NCBI RefSeq assembly: GCF_029227915.1
Contig: NC_079888.1
Span: forward strand, 6,567,001-6,631,000
Origin: Hydractinia symbiolongicarpus
Taxonomy: Eukaryota; Cnidaria; Hydrozoa; Anthoathecata; Hydractiniidae
Reading direction: 5' to 3'
DNA length: 64,000 nucleotides
The position numbers and the translations under genes were made by a program. The notes beneath the pieces were generated by a model. It saw nothing but the letters and a program-made list of their open reading frames with translations. It ran no database searches and was not told the origin of the DNA. Of the stretch, positions 44,901 through 59,900 are shown piece after piece (the stretch's first letter is position 1; the number at the start of each line of letters is the position of its first letter).

Positions 44901-47900
44901 CCTAGCTAAATAAAAAGGCTATTCAACTATACTATAATAAAAAGTCTCACTATTCAACTATGCTATAGCTAGCTAGCTACCTCGTCATAATTTATCCTAC
45001 TCTTCCAGAGCTTATTTGCCATCACTCCGATGTACTATAAAATCTGTTGGAGTTGAATTTGTTTTAAAATAACTTTGACCTGTGTTGTCTCTAGGAACTT
45101 TTGCCAGGTGACGGTAGAGATTTGCATAATTTTGCAGTAAATCTTCGTTTATGACAATTCTTTTCATCCTGCTATGCTTATGAAGTTTTCTCTCTGACTT
45201 TGTTTATGCTTGTCAGTTTCATTATTGCTTTACCATTTATTTGCCGCACATTTTTTTCACCCTAAGCATTTGTGCCTGAAGAAATGATTGTAAAATCAGT
45301 CTTAGGTCACAACCACTGTATCTTACGTGCCTATGTATGGTTTTCACGTCGGCAAGAAAAAGGATACGGCGCGGGGAAGTTATGCAGGGTGGTTATTTCC
45401 AAACCAATTGGCTATTCCCAATCTGTAAAGGTACCGTCATCCGTCAAATATGAGTTTGCGCAAGTTCCTTAATAGCTAAGCTGCGATGGGCGAACCCGTA
45501 AATTTTTCCACAGGCTAACCACTAGTACTATCAAATTCTTCCAAATTTTGTTCTTTTCACTACCTTGTGTATGTTCACCACTCTTTTCTTGGGCAACAAA
45601 AAGCAGGAAGAATCAAATGCGAGCATGTATTAAGTTAAGGAATATGTCCTTTATAAAATCGTCCAAAACTTGTTGCAAAAACCCTACTTTGACAGAAATT
45701 TTTATGGTTGTTGTTTGTTCGCCGTTTCCAATCTGATGTCTTCTTTGTTTTGTTCGAGAGCATGGCTTGACTGCCATTGAGGGCGCATGTTTTGCATCTC
45801 ATTAAGCACAGTGATCAAATCAGAACAAGTGATGTTTTCCTTTTCTTTGTTTTTTCATCAATGTTGCTTTTACAACCTTTGTTTTTGTCTTGTACACGAA
45901 ACATTTTTTGATGCTTAGATGTATTAGATTCTGTACTCTGTTTATGGCAGTTTTTTTTTTTGCACTTTCTTGCTATCCAATTTCTTGATCGTTAATCTCT
46001 AAAGCTGAAATATCAAACGTGAACGCTCGAATTTATCTTCGTCTTCCACTTCTATTAATTGGTTCTCTTCTTTGGCGATTGCACATTTTTTAAAACAATT
46101 TTTCTGGTTGCCTTGTGACATTTTTTCATGATTCTGGTACGCATTGATTAATTTTAAGAACGTTGCAGCTTTTGACGATCTCTAAAGCAGATTTCTTTTT
46201 GTATACCCTTGAAAGTACGTACTTAATCAACCTTTTGTGGTAATTCACATTTTTAAAGTTTTGTATTACCCCTGCATCTAACAGTTGAAGCCTTGAAAAT
46301 GCCGGTAAGAAACGAGCTTTATTTGGGAAAATCTACTATTAGAAGATTCCAGTTGACATGTTCCATTATCGAGAAAAGAAATTACCTTTCTTTATTCATA
46401 GGATAGCTTTTGATTATAAGCGGTATTTACATATCTTAGGACGTCACCCATGCTTTAGGATTCGAGTAATTATTTGTATCAAATGGTTGGGATGGGTCTT
46501 TTAACTTCTTAAAACAAAGTCGTAATGTACTTTTCCAGATTGCAACAGGCTGATCAATCTTTTAATATGCTCCTTTTATAAAAAAGGCAAAAGTTAATCG
46601 TTGTTTGTACTCTTTGCTTCGGCTACCATTTTAAACACAAATAAAACTAATAAAAGCCTAGATGTTATTATTAACCATTTATTATCGGTGTAAATCTTTA
46701 GGAGCTTATTCGCATATTTTTTAAAAAGCATAATGCATGTTCATCTACGTCAGAATTTGTACTTTCCAAAATCCAAAAAATAAATGTGCTAAATGTACTG
46801 AAATTAAGCAAAGTTATTAGCAAAGATTTTCCTAATTCCACAAGGTCTGGATAGGTGATTTGCTAAAATAATTTGTATTTGGTCACTCAATTTGATGTCT
46901 TTTTTCTTTCTGATGTAAATCCAAAAATTAGTAGCCATGACTGAGTAACAAGTGCTCTTTTATCAAATGTTCAGTTAGTAAATTTCTCCTTAGAATGTTT
47001 ATTTAACATTAATAAACGACAAAGTAATATTTTTTTCTAGCCACAAAGCGCAAATTAACTTTACAATCTGTTTTTCTTTTATTTTAGATGGCTATTCATT
47101 TGTTAATAACAGAGACTATGGACAATTACGAAATTCTAAAATCACATTCCATGATGTTGTAGACGGTGTCTTAAAGGTTAGTGACCGAGATTTGTGCAAC
47201 CGATATTAAAAGAGAGACCACTTGCTTAATTTTCCTTTATTTTCAGAGGGATGGGAGATGGATTTATTTGCATAGTTTTGTATCTTGTGAATAATGAAGC
47301 ATCAAAGAGATTAAATGCTATTCAATTCCTTAGGCGCTTCTTTGAAATTCACTTGTTGCGACAGTTTTGCTTAATAATAGTAACATTCGTGTTTCAGGTA
47401 ATGATGGTTAATTTAGGAAATATGATTTGGATCTAAAAGGGTAGTCCCTTTTTATGCAGTGACTAAACTACTGTAGTGTGACTTTGTATGCCAAATGGTT
47501 TAAAAATAAAAGAAGGAAATTTCAATTTTCGATTTTCCTTGATACAGCCTAGAATATTAAAAAGAAGCTTCTATGGTAAGTAACCATTACTAGACGTAGA
47601 ATACATTGTGAAATTTCTATTTGTAGGTCGACTTGTACCTCTACAAACTTTCCAACAAGTATCTACAAGATGTTCACTTTAATTTATCAATCTATGTTGG
47701 AAAAAATGCAGATATGCATAATCGCTACAGAGAGGCAAATGAACCTGCACTACTGAAGAGAGCAACGAAAGATGTCCGTGACTACAATAATAACTCTTTT
47801 GTAGCCAGTCAAGGCTATTTAATGGCATTTAGGGACAAACGTTACACACTTGAAAATGTCTGGACCTTTCAAATTTACATAGTACGTGGTATTGATGACT

Positions 47901-50900
47901 CATTTTACTGTCTTTTCATCTTTACTACTGGCAGACAAATCAGCATCACTTCAAATTTTAAAGAGTCTAAATCGATTCATGCGAGTTTGCCAAACGATTG
48001 GATGAAGAACTGGTACTTTGTTAACAAGGACTTGCAACTGGGCAGTGCCTATGCATTCAAGAAGAATTTCAATGATCTGACAAAGAAACTTGGTATGTGT
48101 GAAGGCAACACGTTAAGAAACTTAACCTTATGTGTGAATAATTTTGTCTTGTCTAAGAATTGGGAATTAACAAAACCATTTACCGGCAGACATCAGTTTA
48201 AGTAGATCTGCGGTCGAAAAGCAGGCCTCTCTACAGTTGTACCGCTGTAACTCCAAGGATTATGCAAAATACTCCACATGATTTGAAAATAGGATGTATG
48301 AGCTACACAGTAGTACCAAACATAAAACATTAACATCTATATTTCTTGGCCAACAATAGCAACTTAACCTTTGGAAAGTCGATTATTTTTTAGCCCAAAA
48401 TGGGTATTTTCAAAAACGGTTAAGTTTTTCTTTTGCTTACGGGTTATAACTGCTTATCTATTTTGTTTCTAAAAGTTGGTAACTATCAACTATCTGAACG
48501 ATTGCTTTCAAGATATTTTTTTCCTTTATTTTTTGCAAGCAAACCGTTACAAATTCTGACTGACGCAGTAGCTGTCACCAAACTTATCGCATCAAAAAAA
48601 ATTTTTGTGTAACATAATGTGAAGCCGCATTTAGCGTTTTAGGAGAATGTTTAAAAAGGTTTTAAAAAAATGAAAATTATTAACCTTCTTTGATGTTAGA
48701 AAGGTTTTCTCTTCTCTTCTGTTTTTTTTTTTTTTGCTTTCTTTTTCATTACAGGCAAACCCTTACCAATTCTGATGATATTTTTATTATTTTTGAGCTT
48801 GCTGCATTATTTTCCATATTACAATAGCTCTTTGTCTTACAAAAACTGCTATATTTTTTATTCTACAGTGCTTCCACTAAAATTACGTTTTTGATATCTT
48901 GGCAGAAATTTTTTTATCCACATGGAACAAATTTCGATACCTTTGCAGAAATTATTAATTATCTGGCCTATTAATTTTAAATTTATAGAATTCTACAAGC
49001 AAAATGGCAATGAAGATGTTTCAGATAAACAAATTTACTATTTTAATTCATCCACTTTGGATATGAGAAAGACCTATAACTATTTCGCATATGAGGTAAG
49101 GTGGAAGGAATTTTTTTAAATAAATAGTGCATTGGATCGTGGTAATTGATTAAGGAGTTTAAATGGTAAACATAAAGTAATAAATAATACTTTAGGTAAG
49201 AACTAGACCATACACACAGAAATTTAACAACCTCTTCGCAGTACTGTTAGCATATTATTATGTAACAATTGTTAGAATCGTCAAAAATCCACTGCAGCAG
49301 ACTAGGAATGGAAAAAAAATAATTAATATTAAAAATGTTGATGACATCAGCACAGACGCAAAGTTACAGAGATATTAGTGTTGAAACACTTCCTAATGAA
49401 GTCAGTAACCCATTGGTCCAGAGTCGGTTAGATTGGCGTAGCTTTGAGGCGGTCCCTAATAACCTAAATCAGTAAGAACAGCAAACGACAATGCGCTGTG
49501 TCTAAATTTATAAGTGTGCTATAAATTCAATATTTGTTATGGACATGAAATAAATTTATTGCCGTCGTAACGTAACTTGTCGATTAGGAATTCAGCCGAT
49601 TCAGAAGATGAGACATTATAACAGATGGATCCAATTATTACATTAGTTTATTAAATGAGCTCACTATTTCCATCAATATAATGCATCATTAGGTGCTTCG
49701 ATAGCTGATTCTAAAAGTGCATTAATAGCTGCTTTAATAGAGACATCAGAATGCTTTAAAAACTGCATCACTAGCTGCATCACTATAACTGCATTACCAG
49801 CTGCATCACAAGCTGCTTTAATAGCTGCACCACTAGTTGTTCAACAGCAGCATAACTACCTTCATCAGTACCTTCATCACCCAATGCTTTACTAGCTGCT
49901 TCAATAGCTAGTTAATTAGCTGCTTCATTAGCTGCTTCACTAGCTGCATCACTAACTGGTTCACTAGCTGCATCACTAGATGCATCAGCTGCTTTAATAG
50001 TTGCATTAATAACTACATTAACAGGTGTATCAGCCATATTTTTTAACGTATCTAATTTGTTTTTGCTACTAGAACGAGGAAGTTTTCAACAGAATGATGG
50101 GGAAAATCTATTTCAAAGTTACAGATAATTTTTATGTAAGTAACACTAAAATCTTTATTCATCATTGCTTCCAATCGTCTATTTATTGTCAATTAAACAT
50201 CCACTCATTGCATATTCATTGTCCATGCATCATCCATTTATTCATTATTTTTTCTTATTTATCCTTCTGAATCATATTAGGAACAATCATTAATTTAAAT
50301 CAACAATTATTTCTTTATCGTCTCTGTTATACAGATTTTTTCAGTAATAGACATCATAGCCAGCATCATCATTTTCCATTATCATGTTACCAATTGTATG
50401 TAAATAGTTTTTATTTATCCGTTGTACAGTCAATTACTTATTGATTACTTATTTTTTAGATTGCTTTCTACTTTTACATTGATTACGACATGGGTGATTT
50501 TGACCGATATCCTTTAGACGTTAGCGCTATGCATCGTAGAAACGCATTAGATAAAAACACAAGAGAAAAAGTCCGTGAAGATATTCAAAAAGTATCGAAT
50601 ATAACCTTCTATCCAGAGGAAGTTTTGGTGTTGACATTTTTTCTGACTGGAGAAGGAGGGTTTAATTCAAAATTTCAACTCGCAATCGCTAGAAATGGAG
50701 AAACTATATATGTTATTGTTCAAAGTGACTCGTACAAACACTTTGTCCACTATGCAATGATATATAAGTACTGTAAACACATAGGAAGTATTTCAGCTAT
50801 CTCCAGAAACAATGTGTTTTTACTAACAAACACCACTTGCCATCCACCAGGTTAGTTTTGTTGTATTTGTTTTCTATTAAATCTGTCTGTTAGACCAGTC

Positions 50901-53900
50901 TATTTGTATTATTATTAATAGATTCACTTTATCTTCCAATAGTTTTAAGTAGTCAAATAAATTCTGTAAGTTAAGAATGCAAGCATAATAATCTTCTGTG
51001 GTATCCTTTTCACTTAACTTTAAAGGAAAATAAAAGGGAAAGGGTAGCAGCTGTCATCTAAGATACAAACCTTTGGTTTTCTTCGAAAACGTAATAATAT
51101 TCGTAGAAAAAGAAGACACAAGAGGGACCAGGAACAACAGCTACATAAGGAGTTATAATACTTGAAAAATCTTATACATTTGTATATTATAACTAATTCT
51201 ATTTCTATTCAATTTCCTATTTACCTTCCTAGAAACATGCCCGCTTTTCTCTAAATCAAACCCCATGTGTTTAAATTTCAAACTAAAGTATCCAGAGTAT
51301 TATACACCATTAATTAAATGGGCGCATCTTGAAAGGAGGGAGAACTGCGCTTAAATATTAGAGTACAACATTGCATTCATGGAGCAAAATTTAAATAAAT
51401 TTTTTACATGACATCATTATTGATTATGTTCTAGTTATCTATCCTTATCACTTTTCTGGATCAACTTCTGTTCATCCGTACTCGAGAGGCATGTCAGGCG
51501 GTGTTGACAGGATTAAATTCTCCCCTGCCATCCCCTTTTTCTCATCAAAGACAAGTACAGTTTGGGTAAGATTCTATCTTTACTTATGTAATGCAAATAG
51601 ATTACGTTAGAAACGCATAAGTTGGAATAAGTTGGAATTTTGTTATACGCTTTTTAATGTTGCTTAAAATTAATTTAGCATTTTACCGCGGTTATTGTAG
51701 CAAGGAATTGAGTTATTATGATTATGGCAACGTACAAATTTTGGGGATTACTAGTAAAAATATGACGAGACATCTGCCTAAGAAGTTAAACGACAGCACA
51801 GTGCAGAAAAAAGCATAGAAATTTGGAATTCTCGATTGAGTTGCGAAAGTTTCAATTACTGACTGAGAAAAATTTTCCACATAAACAGTATCTGGTGCAG
51901 AAAATGAGACGTGATAAAACCCATATTTCACGTTTCGGACAATTTGGTTATTTGGCAGCCACAAGTTGGTTGTTCTAAAGGTTGACGCAAACATATCCAA
52001 CATTTCTTCAAACTTTTTGATTCGAATGCTGAATAAATGCTAGTATTATTTAGCGTTTGACAAATCGCAACATTCCATACAACATTTAGATGTTTTGTTT
52101 TTTGACCCGTTCATCCTAATTTTCAAGATGACGGACAGCGTATGGAAAAAAAGCATTTCTAATTTTAAATAAAAATGGATTCCGATGATGTAAACCTTAT
52201 CGCGGTAACAACAACATTGTAGATTTAAAATTAGAAGAATTAGCTAGTTTCAAGGATATATTTAAAATGGACATGCCAAATTTCGGATACATATTGAGTC
52301 AGATTTCTGACCTAATTTCGCCCAAATAGTAATAGACCTTTCCCAAATTTCCTAATTATGCCAAACTCAATTAGAGGTCGATACTAAAAATAATTCTTAT
52401 CCATAAATTCTTTAGCAAAAGGTAGAACAAATTACCTAATTTCGTAAATATTTTTGTTCGTGAAGTGCCGTAATTCCGAGCTGAAAGTTTAAACCCTTTA
52501 TATAGCCGAGCTTTCCAAGAATAGCCTCGTTTTCAAAATAATTATTTACTTTAAATCTAAATAAAATCCAACCAAAACATTATATTGCTCTAAAGCCTTT
52601 ATTTCTGTCATGATAATTTAATATTCTTTCTTAATATCCTTATTTGAAGAGCACAGAACAATTATAGAATTGGATGACGTCATAGTTATTACAATTTACG
52701 AAGTTTAGAAAAAGGTGTATTTCTCCTAAAAAATTCACTTGATGTTTACGCTTATTTTCTTACTTTTCTTAACAGGAAGAGAACAATATAGCACTTATAT
52801 ACTTATATTATCCACTTATATACCGTATACTATACCGTTCTTTTTCCATAACGTGTGGGTTATATACTTAACGTTCTGGTGATTTGTCGTAATTTCGTAC
52901 ATGATTGCAGGTTTTCGAAACACAGTCGCTCTATACTAACTGGAAATGTTTTAAATACTCATCTTGAAGAGGCTTATACCAGTTATGCAGTTTAAAAAGA
53001 TCGTTGAACATCGTAAGCCACACCAGAACGTTTTGCCATACTCATATATTTAAGTTCTTGCTTTATGAGAATCTAATTCAAGAAACAAAAATTAAAAAAG
53101 TCTTCATACCTGTTAATAGGACAATTTTTAGTTTTTGCACTTCGGAGCACGTAGATAATTATCCCACCAAACTTAAACACTACATGACCGTCAAAAGCTT
53201 AATTAAGCGTAATTTTTCACTTTGGGATTTCTAAAATGTAATCCAATATTATTTCTTACGTCCTTAAAGGGCTAATGAGGGCACCTCCTTTAACACCCTA
53301 AATAAGCAACCCTTTGCTTAAACAATTTCCAAAACCAATTTAAATCGCCATCTTTACTGTATTTATTTTTATTTGTAGTATACCCAGTACGGCACCCTTT
53401 TCGATGATAAATCTTCAAACGTGCCGACAAAAAACCATCAAACAGATTTTGAAAAATTCCCTTTTCAAGGCATTGTATTAGCTGTGTTTAAAGGAGTTCG
53501 GTGGCATAGTTTCGATTATGGTACAACAGAGGAGCTACCTTTACGAGCTCAAGCAGATGAAGATATAAAAAAGTTCACAAATGAAAGTTTTAAATCAACT
53601 CAACTCTCCTTCTTTACATTTGGATATGGAAACAACGAATACTCGCAGGTTGTACTAGCGACAGATAAGAAACAGTTATATGGAATTTTTAATTTCGCCA
53701 GAAGTAGTTATAAGGAAGGATTGGTTGGTTTTGGGGAAGACTTCTGCGGCTGGAAAAATTATGCTTCAGGATGGGAAAGCAGTCAGTTGGGAAGAACATC
53801 AAACATTGGTGTGCCAGGAAGACATGTCATGCGATTAAGTTCTGATAACTGTAACAAAACAGGTAAAATGTTCTTTATTTAATTTTTTACCTAAATCCAC

Positions 53901-56900
53901 AATAATTTCGCCGATTAAAGCCTTAATCAAGGATTAACCTCCTAATCAACCTCCTTGCTTTAATTCAACATCCACTTTTAACATCCAATTTCTTTCTGTG
54001 TACAACACTAGATTTCAGTTACGTTGCATTGCTTGATTCTTTTCGTGTAATATTTTCCCACATAGCTAGCGTTAGATCTTTCTCTAGGCAATTTAGTGTT
54101 TGAACGCTTTTTTTTCCATGGAAACGCAAATACATAACCACAACAGTTGATAAACATTTAACATCGTGTTGACTTGTTCCTCTGTAGTTCTGTTTCCATA
54201 TGGACCAAATGTTGGAGATGTAGAAATGCAGCGAGGTGATAATTATGTGGAAGTGATGAAGCTAAATACATCATTCCCGGGTTTTGAGAAGTCACTTTAT
54301 GTAAGTATTAGAGTAGCTTTTCATATGAAGTCAAATAATTTTTGTGTGTGTATATGTGTGCAAGTAAAAGTTTAACCATAGAAGAAACCATAAAATATAC
54401 ACTAGTAGGGCAGCGGTTAGCAAATCCACAATCAGGGTGGTGGGAGGTTTTTTAAATTTTTGAATAATACCATATTTTATCTTGAGCAATTTCTATCTCA
54501 AAAAAATATTTGGTCCTTTCTGGTTTTATTTACCTATATTATTTTTCTCTATCACAAACATTTTCCATCTGGAACAAATTTTTTGGTCCCTTGTTCAAGG
54601 TGAGAAATTCAACGTAGTAAGTGATTTTCTGACTTGTCGTCTATACGTTTCAGAAGACCACATATATACGACATATATAAGAGCACTTGTAATTTCAACA
54701 ATAAAAAATACATAATTTTGATTTCAAGGTTTTCCTGAGGAGAAAGAGGAGATATAATATGAGCGTTGGATTTACATTTAAGTGTACACGTCTCAATTTG
54801 TGAGTTTAACATGTTTAGATTGATACATGTCTTCATAAATTTCCTGTCAGCTAATAGCGGGTCGTGCTTACCACGCACGAAAACTTTTAGCTACGAATAA
54901 AAAACGCGATAAAATTTCACAGGTTAACGACTAGTTTAATATACTACACGATTCATTTAACACGTGTTTAATGGATTTTTAGATTAGTACAAATGGTGTT
55001 GTGTCACCAATGCTTAATACGTCAGTTGAAATTGATTATCATAGAGAAATGATGGATTATCCTTATGTTGCCATCGCACCATTTCATGGAGATTTTGATA
55101 CATCTCATAGTGGACACATTTATTACAGAGAATCAAGAGATCCTGAGTTATTAAGACAAATAAACGAATCTATTACAAAATCACAAATGGTTTATTCTCC
55201 AGTGACGCATGCGTTAGTCATATCTTTTGTTGATATACCCAATCATGATTCACCCCAAGAACGAAATACATTCCAAATAGTAATAGCCCACAATGCATCG
55301 CAAGATGTTTATATGGTTTTTAAGTACACACATTTAGATAGCACAAAGGGTTCGGCATTCTGGAAATACTGTGGAGAAAATAATTTGTTAGATCGAAGTA
55401 TATTCCATTATACAGAAAACCCGTCGACGCTAGTTGGAGGGTCAAATCCAAATGCAAATGTAGCGGGGGAATATTGGTTTCACAGCAAAATCGCTTGTCG
55501 TAAGAATATTTCCTACCGTTTGTTTTACCAGGTCTCTAGAGTGACACCGGCGATGCTATAGCGACACCGACGGCGTTATGGTGGCACTGACACCATACTT
55601 GCACAGCACTTTTTTTATCATTGACACTTCTTATTTATGCCGAAAAATAAATTTCATTTCTTTTCTAAATTTTAAATGAAGTTAGGAAGCGCATGAAAAA
55701 GCACATGGAGATTACTTCTGTTTTGCATATGTGGAATTTTTTTTTCTTAATAGGTGCTCAAACAGTACTACAGGACTTAAAACCAGTCCGGATTGGACAT
55801 GATTTCATCAAAGTGATGTGGAAGATGACCGCTGTTGATGATGTGCAATGGATGCGACTTCATGAATTTGGAAGTTTTGAAAATAAAACAAAAGTATTTT
55901 GTATTCATAGCAAAAGAACATCCTATCAAATTAACTATCTGGCTCCTGGTCAAACCTATGATATTGAGGTCTTCTCAAGAGTAGTACCTTTTACGCTTCG
56001 AAGATATGTTGGATTGTATGGCATCTCAACTCTTCCAATTGGTAAGGTGATTTGCTTCACTGTGCTATGACATTTTAAATCCCTGCAATCAAATTGCGGT
56101 TATCTTGGAAACCCGCGAAAATGTTGGGAAATTCTACTTCTCTCAAGTGTCAACACGTTTTCTGTGACGTCATCGAAAGCTTAAAAATTGGTCAAAATAC
56201 CGCCATCTACTTACATTACATAAATTACGAACTTTCACATTCTATTTGAAGTTTCTGGAAGCGAAAAAAGTTATTTAACGTATATTCTGTTTGTAACCTT
56301 CTTCGCCTAAAAAAATCCAAAAAAATTGTTTGTCCCAAATCCGAAAAGTAAACTGAAAAAAACGGAAAACCGTTTTAATCATGTGTGCAAAACATACAGA
56401 GGAATACTACTTGATAAAACAAAGTTGTGTTGTTAGTTTTAAGTTCTAAGGATAGTCCTAACAAGATTTATTATATCTTCCCGTTTATAAGGATTTCCTA
56501 GAGATTTTTAGGGATAGTTTCGAATAATAGCCAACATCAAAACCTCTGAGAGGTATGGGACCAAAACAGTTGGCACGCAGGTGTCATATAGATAAATATT
56601 GAAACTCAGTAAGTATCATACCTATCAAACATAACACGAAGGAGTTATTAAAAAAACCATCTGGGGGCGGAACCCCCCGCACCATAGGACCGAATAGGGT
56701 TAACCTAAAACAATTTAGCTATATCGCATTTTCTGAACCTATTTCAATTTTTGGCTGAAATTTTTTTCCACCAATTCTTTTAAGACAATATTTTATGTTT
56801 AAATGTTTAGCGGGCGTTCGTAATGTATTTGTGACACAACAGAAAACTGGAGGGAAACTTCATTGGTCTGTAAATCAAGAATTGTTCGTGGATGTTTTTA

Positions 56901-59900
56901 ATGTTCAAGTCATCGTTAACCACACTTCCACAGATTTTGATGGATCGTTCGAGTATAACTTTACTTTGTGGGATGGTACATATGAATTTAATGGAACTAT
57001 AGGTTCAGTACATAGCTTTGAGATAACATTGTGGTTTCATGATGAAGCAAGTCCCCCTGCAATATACTCATATACGCTGAAAGGTAGTAATTCATTATCA
57101 GAAAGTTTTCCAAGAATTTTTTTTTCGAACATTCGCGAATTTAAATTTCGTAAAATAATATTTTTTTATTTAAACTGCTTAAATACAACCCGCGAAATGT
57201 TTGAATGTCTTAAACCACGTAATTTTACTGTAATGTAAAAATGTATAATCTGGGCAAAAATTTCGCGCCTATTTTCAAACCGCGAAAATTTTTAACAATA
57301 CTGCCATGCATTGTTAAAAATACGTTCATAATGAATACAAGCAAGTGCATGTGTTTTTTTTTTATAAATTATTGCATTTTTATTATTTTCAACATATCCT
57401 TCAATTTCTCTGAATCTCTATTTTGCAAAAGACATTTGCAGTCATGCAGTAACTTTCACAAGTATTTAAAATTTTTATAGGAAACAAAAACGATTCAAAG
57501 TTGGACATTATCATATCAATCGCTTCTGTCTCTGTTTGTCTCATCATTGCGCTCATCTTGAGGTATCGTTACCAAAGAAAAAAGCTGAAACGAAAGGCGA
57601 ATCGATTTCTTTTAGCACGTGGAAATAAGAAGGTAGAACTTTGTATCATGTTAAAAATATTCCCTATGTTTCTAACATGTGTTTTTGAACAAAGACCTGA
57701 AATGCAAAACTCGTATGTTATTGGTTTCAAATTCCTGACATAGTTTACGCACAAAGTGGACATAAATTTTGGCAAAAATCAGAAATAATGTTTCAGTTTT
57801 TTACAACCCTCAATTTTCAGGAGTCAAACATTTGTCAAATACAAAAGAGTTAAGCTCTTTATATAAAATTGCATCAAAGAATGCATGCTTTTGAAGGAAG
57901 TTATTTCCAGAAATGTTAAGTTCACGATTGCAAGTAGTGTGATAGGCCAGTTACATTCTTCATACTATTCTGTCGTACCCTTAGTTGGATCCTGATCGAA
58001 GTATTCTTGAACAATGCAACAACTTAAGCTACGACCCAAAATTTGAATTTCCAAGAAATAACATTTCACTGCTGCGAGTTCTTGGAGAAGGTGCATTTGG
58101 ACAAGTATGGATGGCCTCTGCACATGGAATAGAATGGTTAAGACCAAGAAGAAAGAACAAAGGGAGTATAGTGAAAAAAATGTTCTCGAGAAATAACAGA
58201 AAAACTATTGTAGCCGTTAAATCATTAAAAGGTCGGTTGCTTTTCTTGTTGTCGTTTTTATATCTACTGTGTGACTTTCTTTAAGACTTTAAGGGGGATT
58301 TCCACTTAAAACAAAAATTTATCGAATCAATTGACATCAATTGTCAAAGAAAGATGAACGCAATTAGACTGCTGCCATCAATTGGCGTCGATTGATTGAC
58401 TTATATCTCATTTAAGGATTTACTAACCTTTGTAGCATTTACTTTCAGTGCACTTTTTCTAATGAACGTTATTCACTAATAAACAGAAGCTGTACGACAT
58501 CGGCTTTCAACCTACTCGAATAAGGGTTCTTAGCACGCATAAATAATACGCAATTCTTACAAGAATCGAGTATTATTACCGGCGAAATTTCGCGAGGAAA
58601 GTCTTTTGTAAATTCTTGAATCGCTAAATATACACATATGTCAAAAAGCAGAATTGACGGCCTCGTTAGCTAACATTTGTGAAGCTATCTAGAACTCCGC
58701 TAGCTGGAACTAATTATTGGTCCCTAGCGATAAATTACGGACGTTATCTGGAATTTTTTAGAAAATGTCATAGAAAACAGTTTGTTGTTTTGCATGTTCG
58801 AATTATTTTTCAACTTTCGATTTTGTACGGTTTTTTTATGTTCCTAATTTTTTGAAGACGTTGTATTCTTTTGACATCCCATTTTCCGTTCCGAGGGGCG
58901 TGATTGTTGGAGTGTGAGGTAATGAGGCTCAACTACTGCTCAACCAGTAGTTGAGTATTTGTTCATTAGCCCCCTCAATATTTTTAACACAAATACGCCA
59001 CTGGGTCCACTGAGAGTTCAAAATAACGATACAACTGTATTTGCATTGTAAAAAAATATTCATAAAGCGATATTTCTTCAAGCTTAAAAAAAAACTTTAT
59101 CTGAAAAGGAGCTGTTACATTGTTTATTTGTGACGACAAGGTGAAAAAGAAATTCATTACACACATTTCTACGCAAAACTTTCCAACTTGTGCATTCGCA
59201 AAAGTTTATCCAAAAACCTTTGCGTGTTTTCGCACTTGGAAAAGTTTCTCCGATCAAAGTATTCCAGTTAAGCTAAAAAAAAATATTGTGGTGAAAGCAA
59301 GAACAGAGATTTTGAAAGAGGAAAACAGTTGACTAAACATCTCTTCACCTGTTTCATAGAGATAACTTTTTTACTGTGGATTTTGAGGTGCAAAAGTAGT
59401 CTACACTTTCTCCTAAAGTGATTCGTCTATTTAGCTAGCGCAACTGAGAATGAATACAAAGATCTGGCAAACGAATTGAAACTTTTGATTCACATTGGTG
59501 AACATAGAAACATTGTAAACCTCCTTGGTGCTTGCACAAAAGACGACGATCTGCTAGTAATACTGGAATTTTGCTCGAAGGGTGCTTTACTAAGCTATAT
59601 TCGATTGCGTCGCGATGATTTCAAACCAACATGGTATCGTAATGAGGATGAGATTGTGAACTTTTTTTTACTAACTAGGATTGGTGTGCAAATTGCTGAT
59701 GGGATGAGCTTCCTAGAAGAAAAAAAAGTAAGGTTTCTCCTTGCTATTGATAATATGCCATATCAACGAAGTCTAGGCAACATTTTACCAGCAAGAGAAA
59801 TTACTTACTCAGAATTTAAACATATTACCCAATGCTGACTTATCCTATTCTCCTGGCTGGAAAAGCCATCTATATCTGACTAAGCTTCACATAAAAACAT

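Noticed and set aside
54895-54934. Helitron-like 3' end (TTTCACAGGTTAACGACTAGT)
   Set aside because: Similar to the Helitron 3' end, but the hairpin is decayed and no 5' end was found, so I do not call an element.
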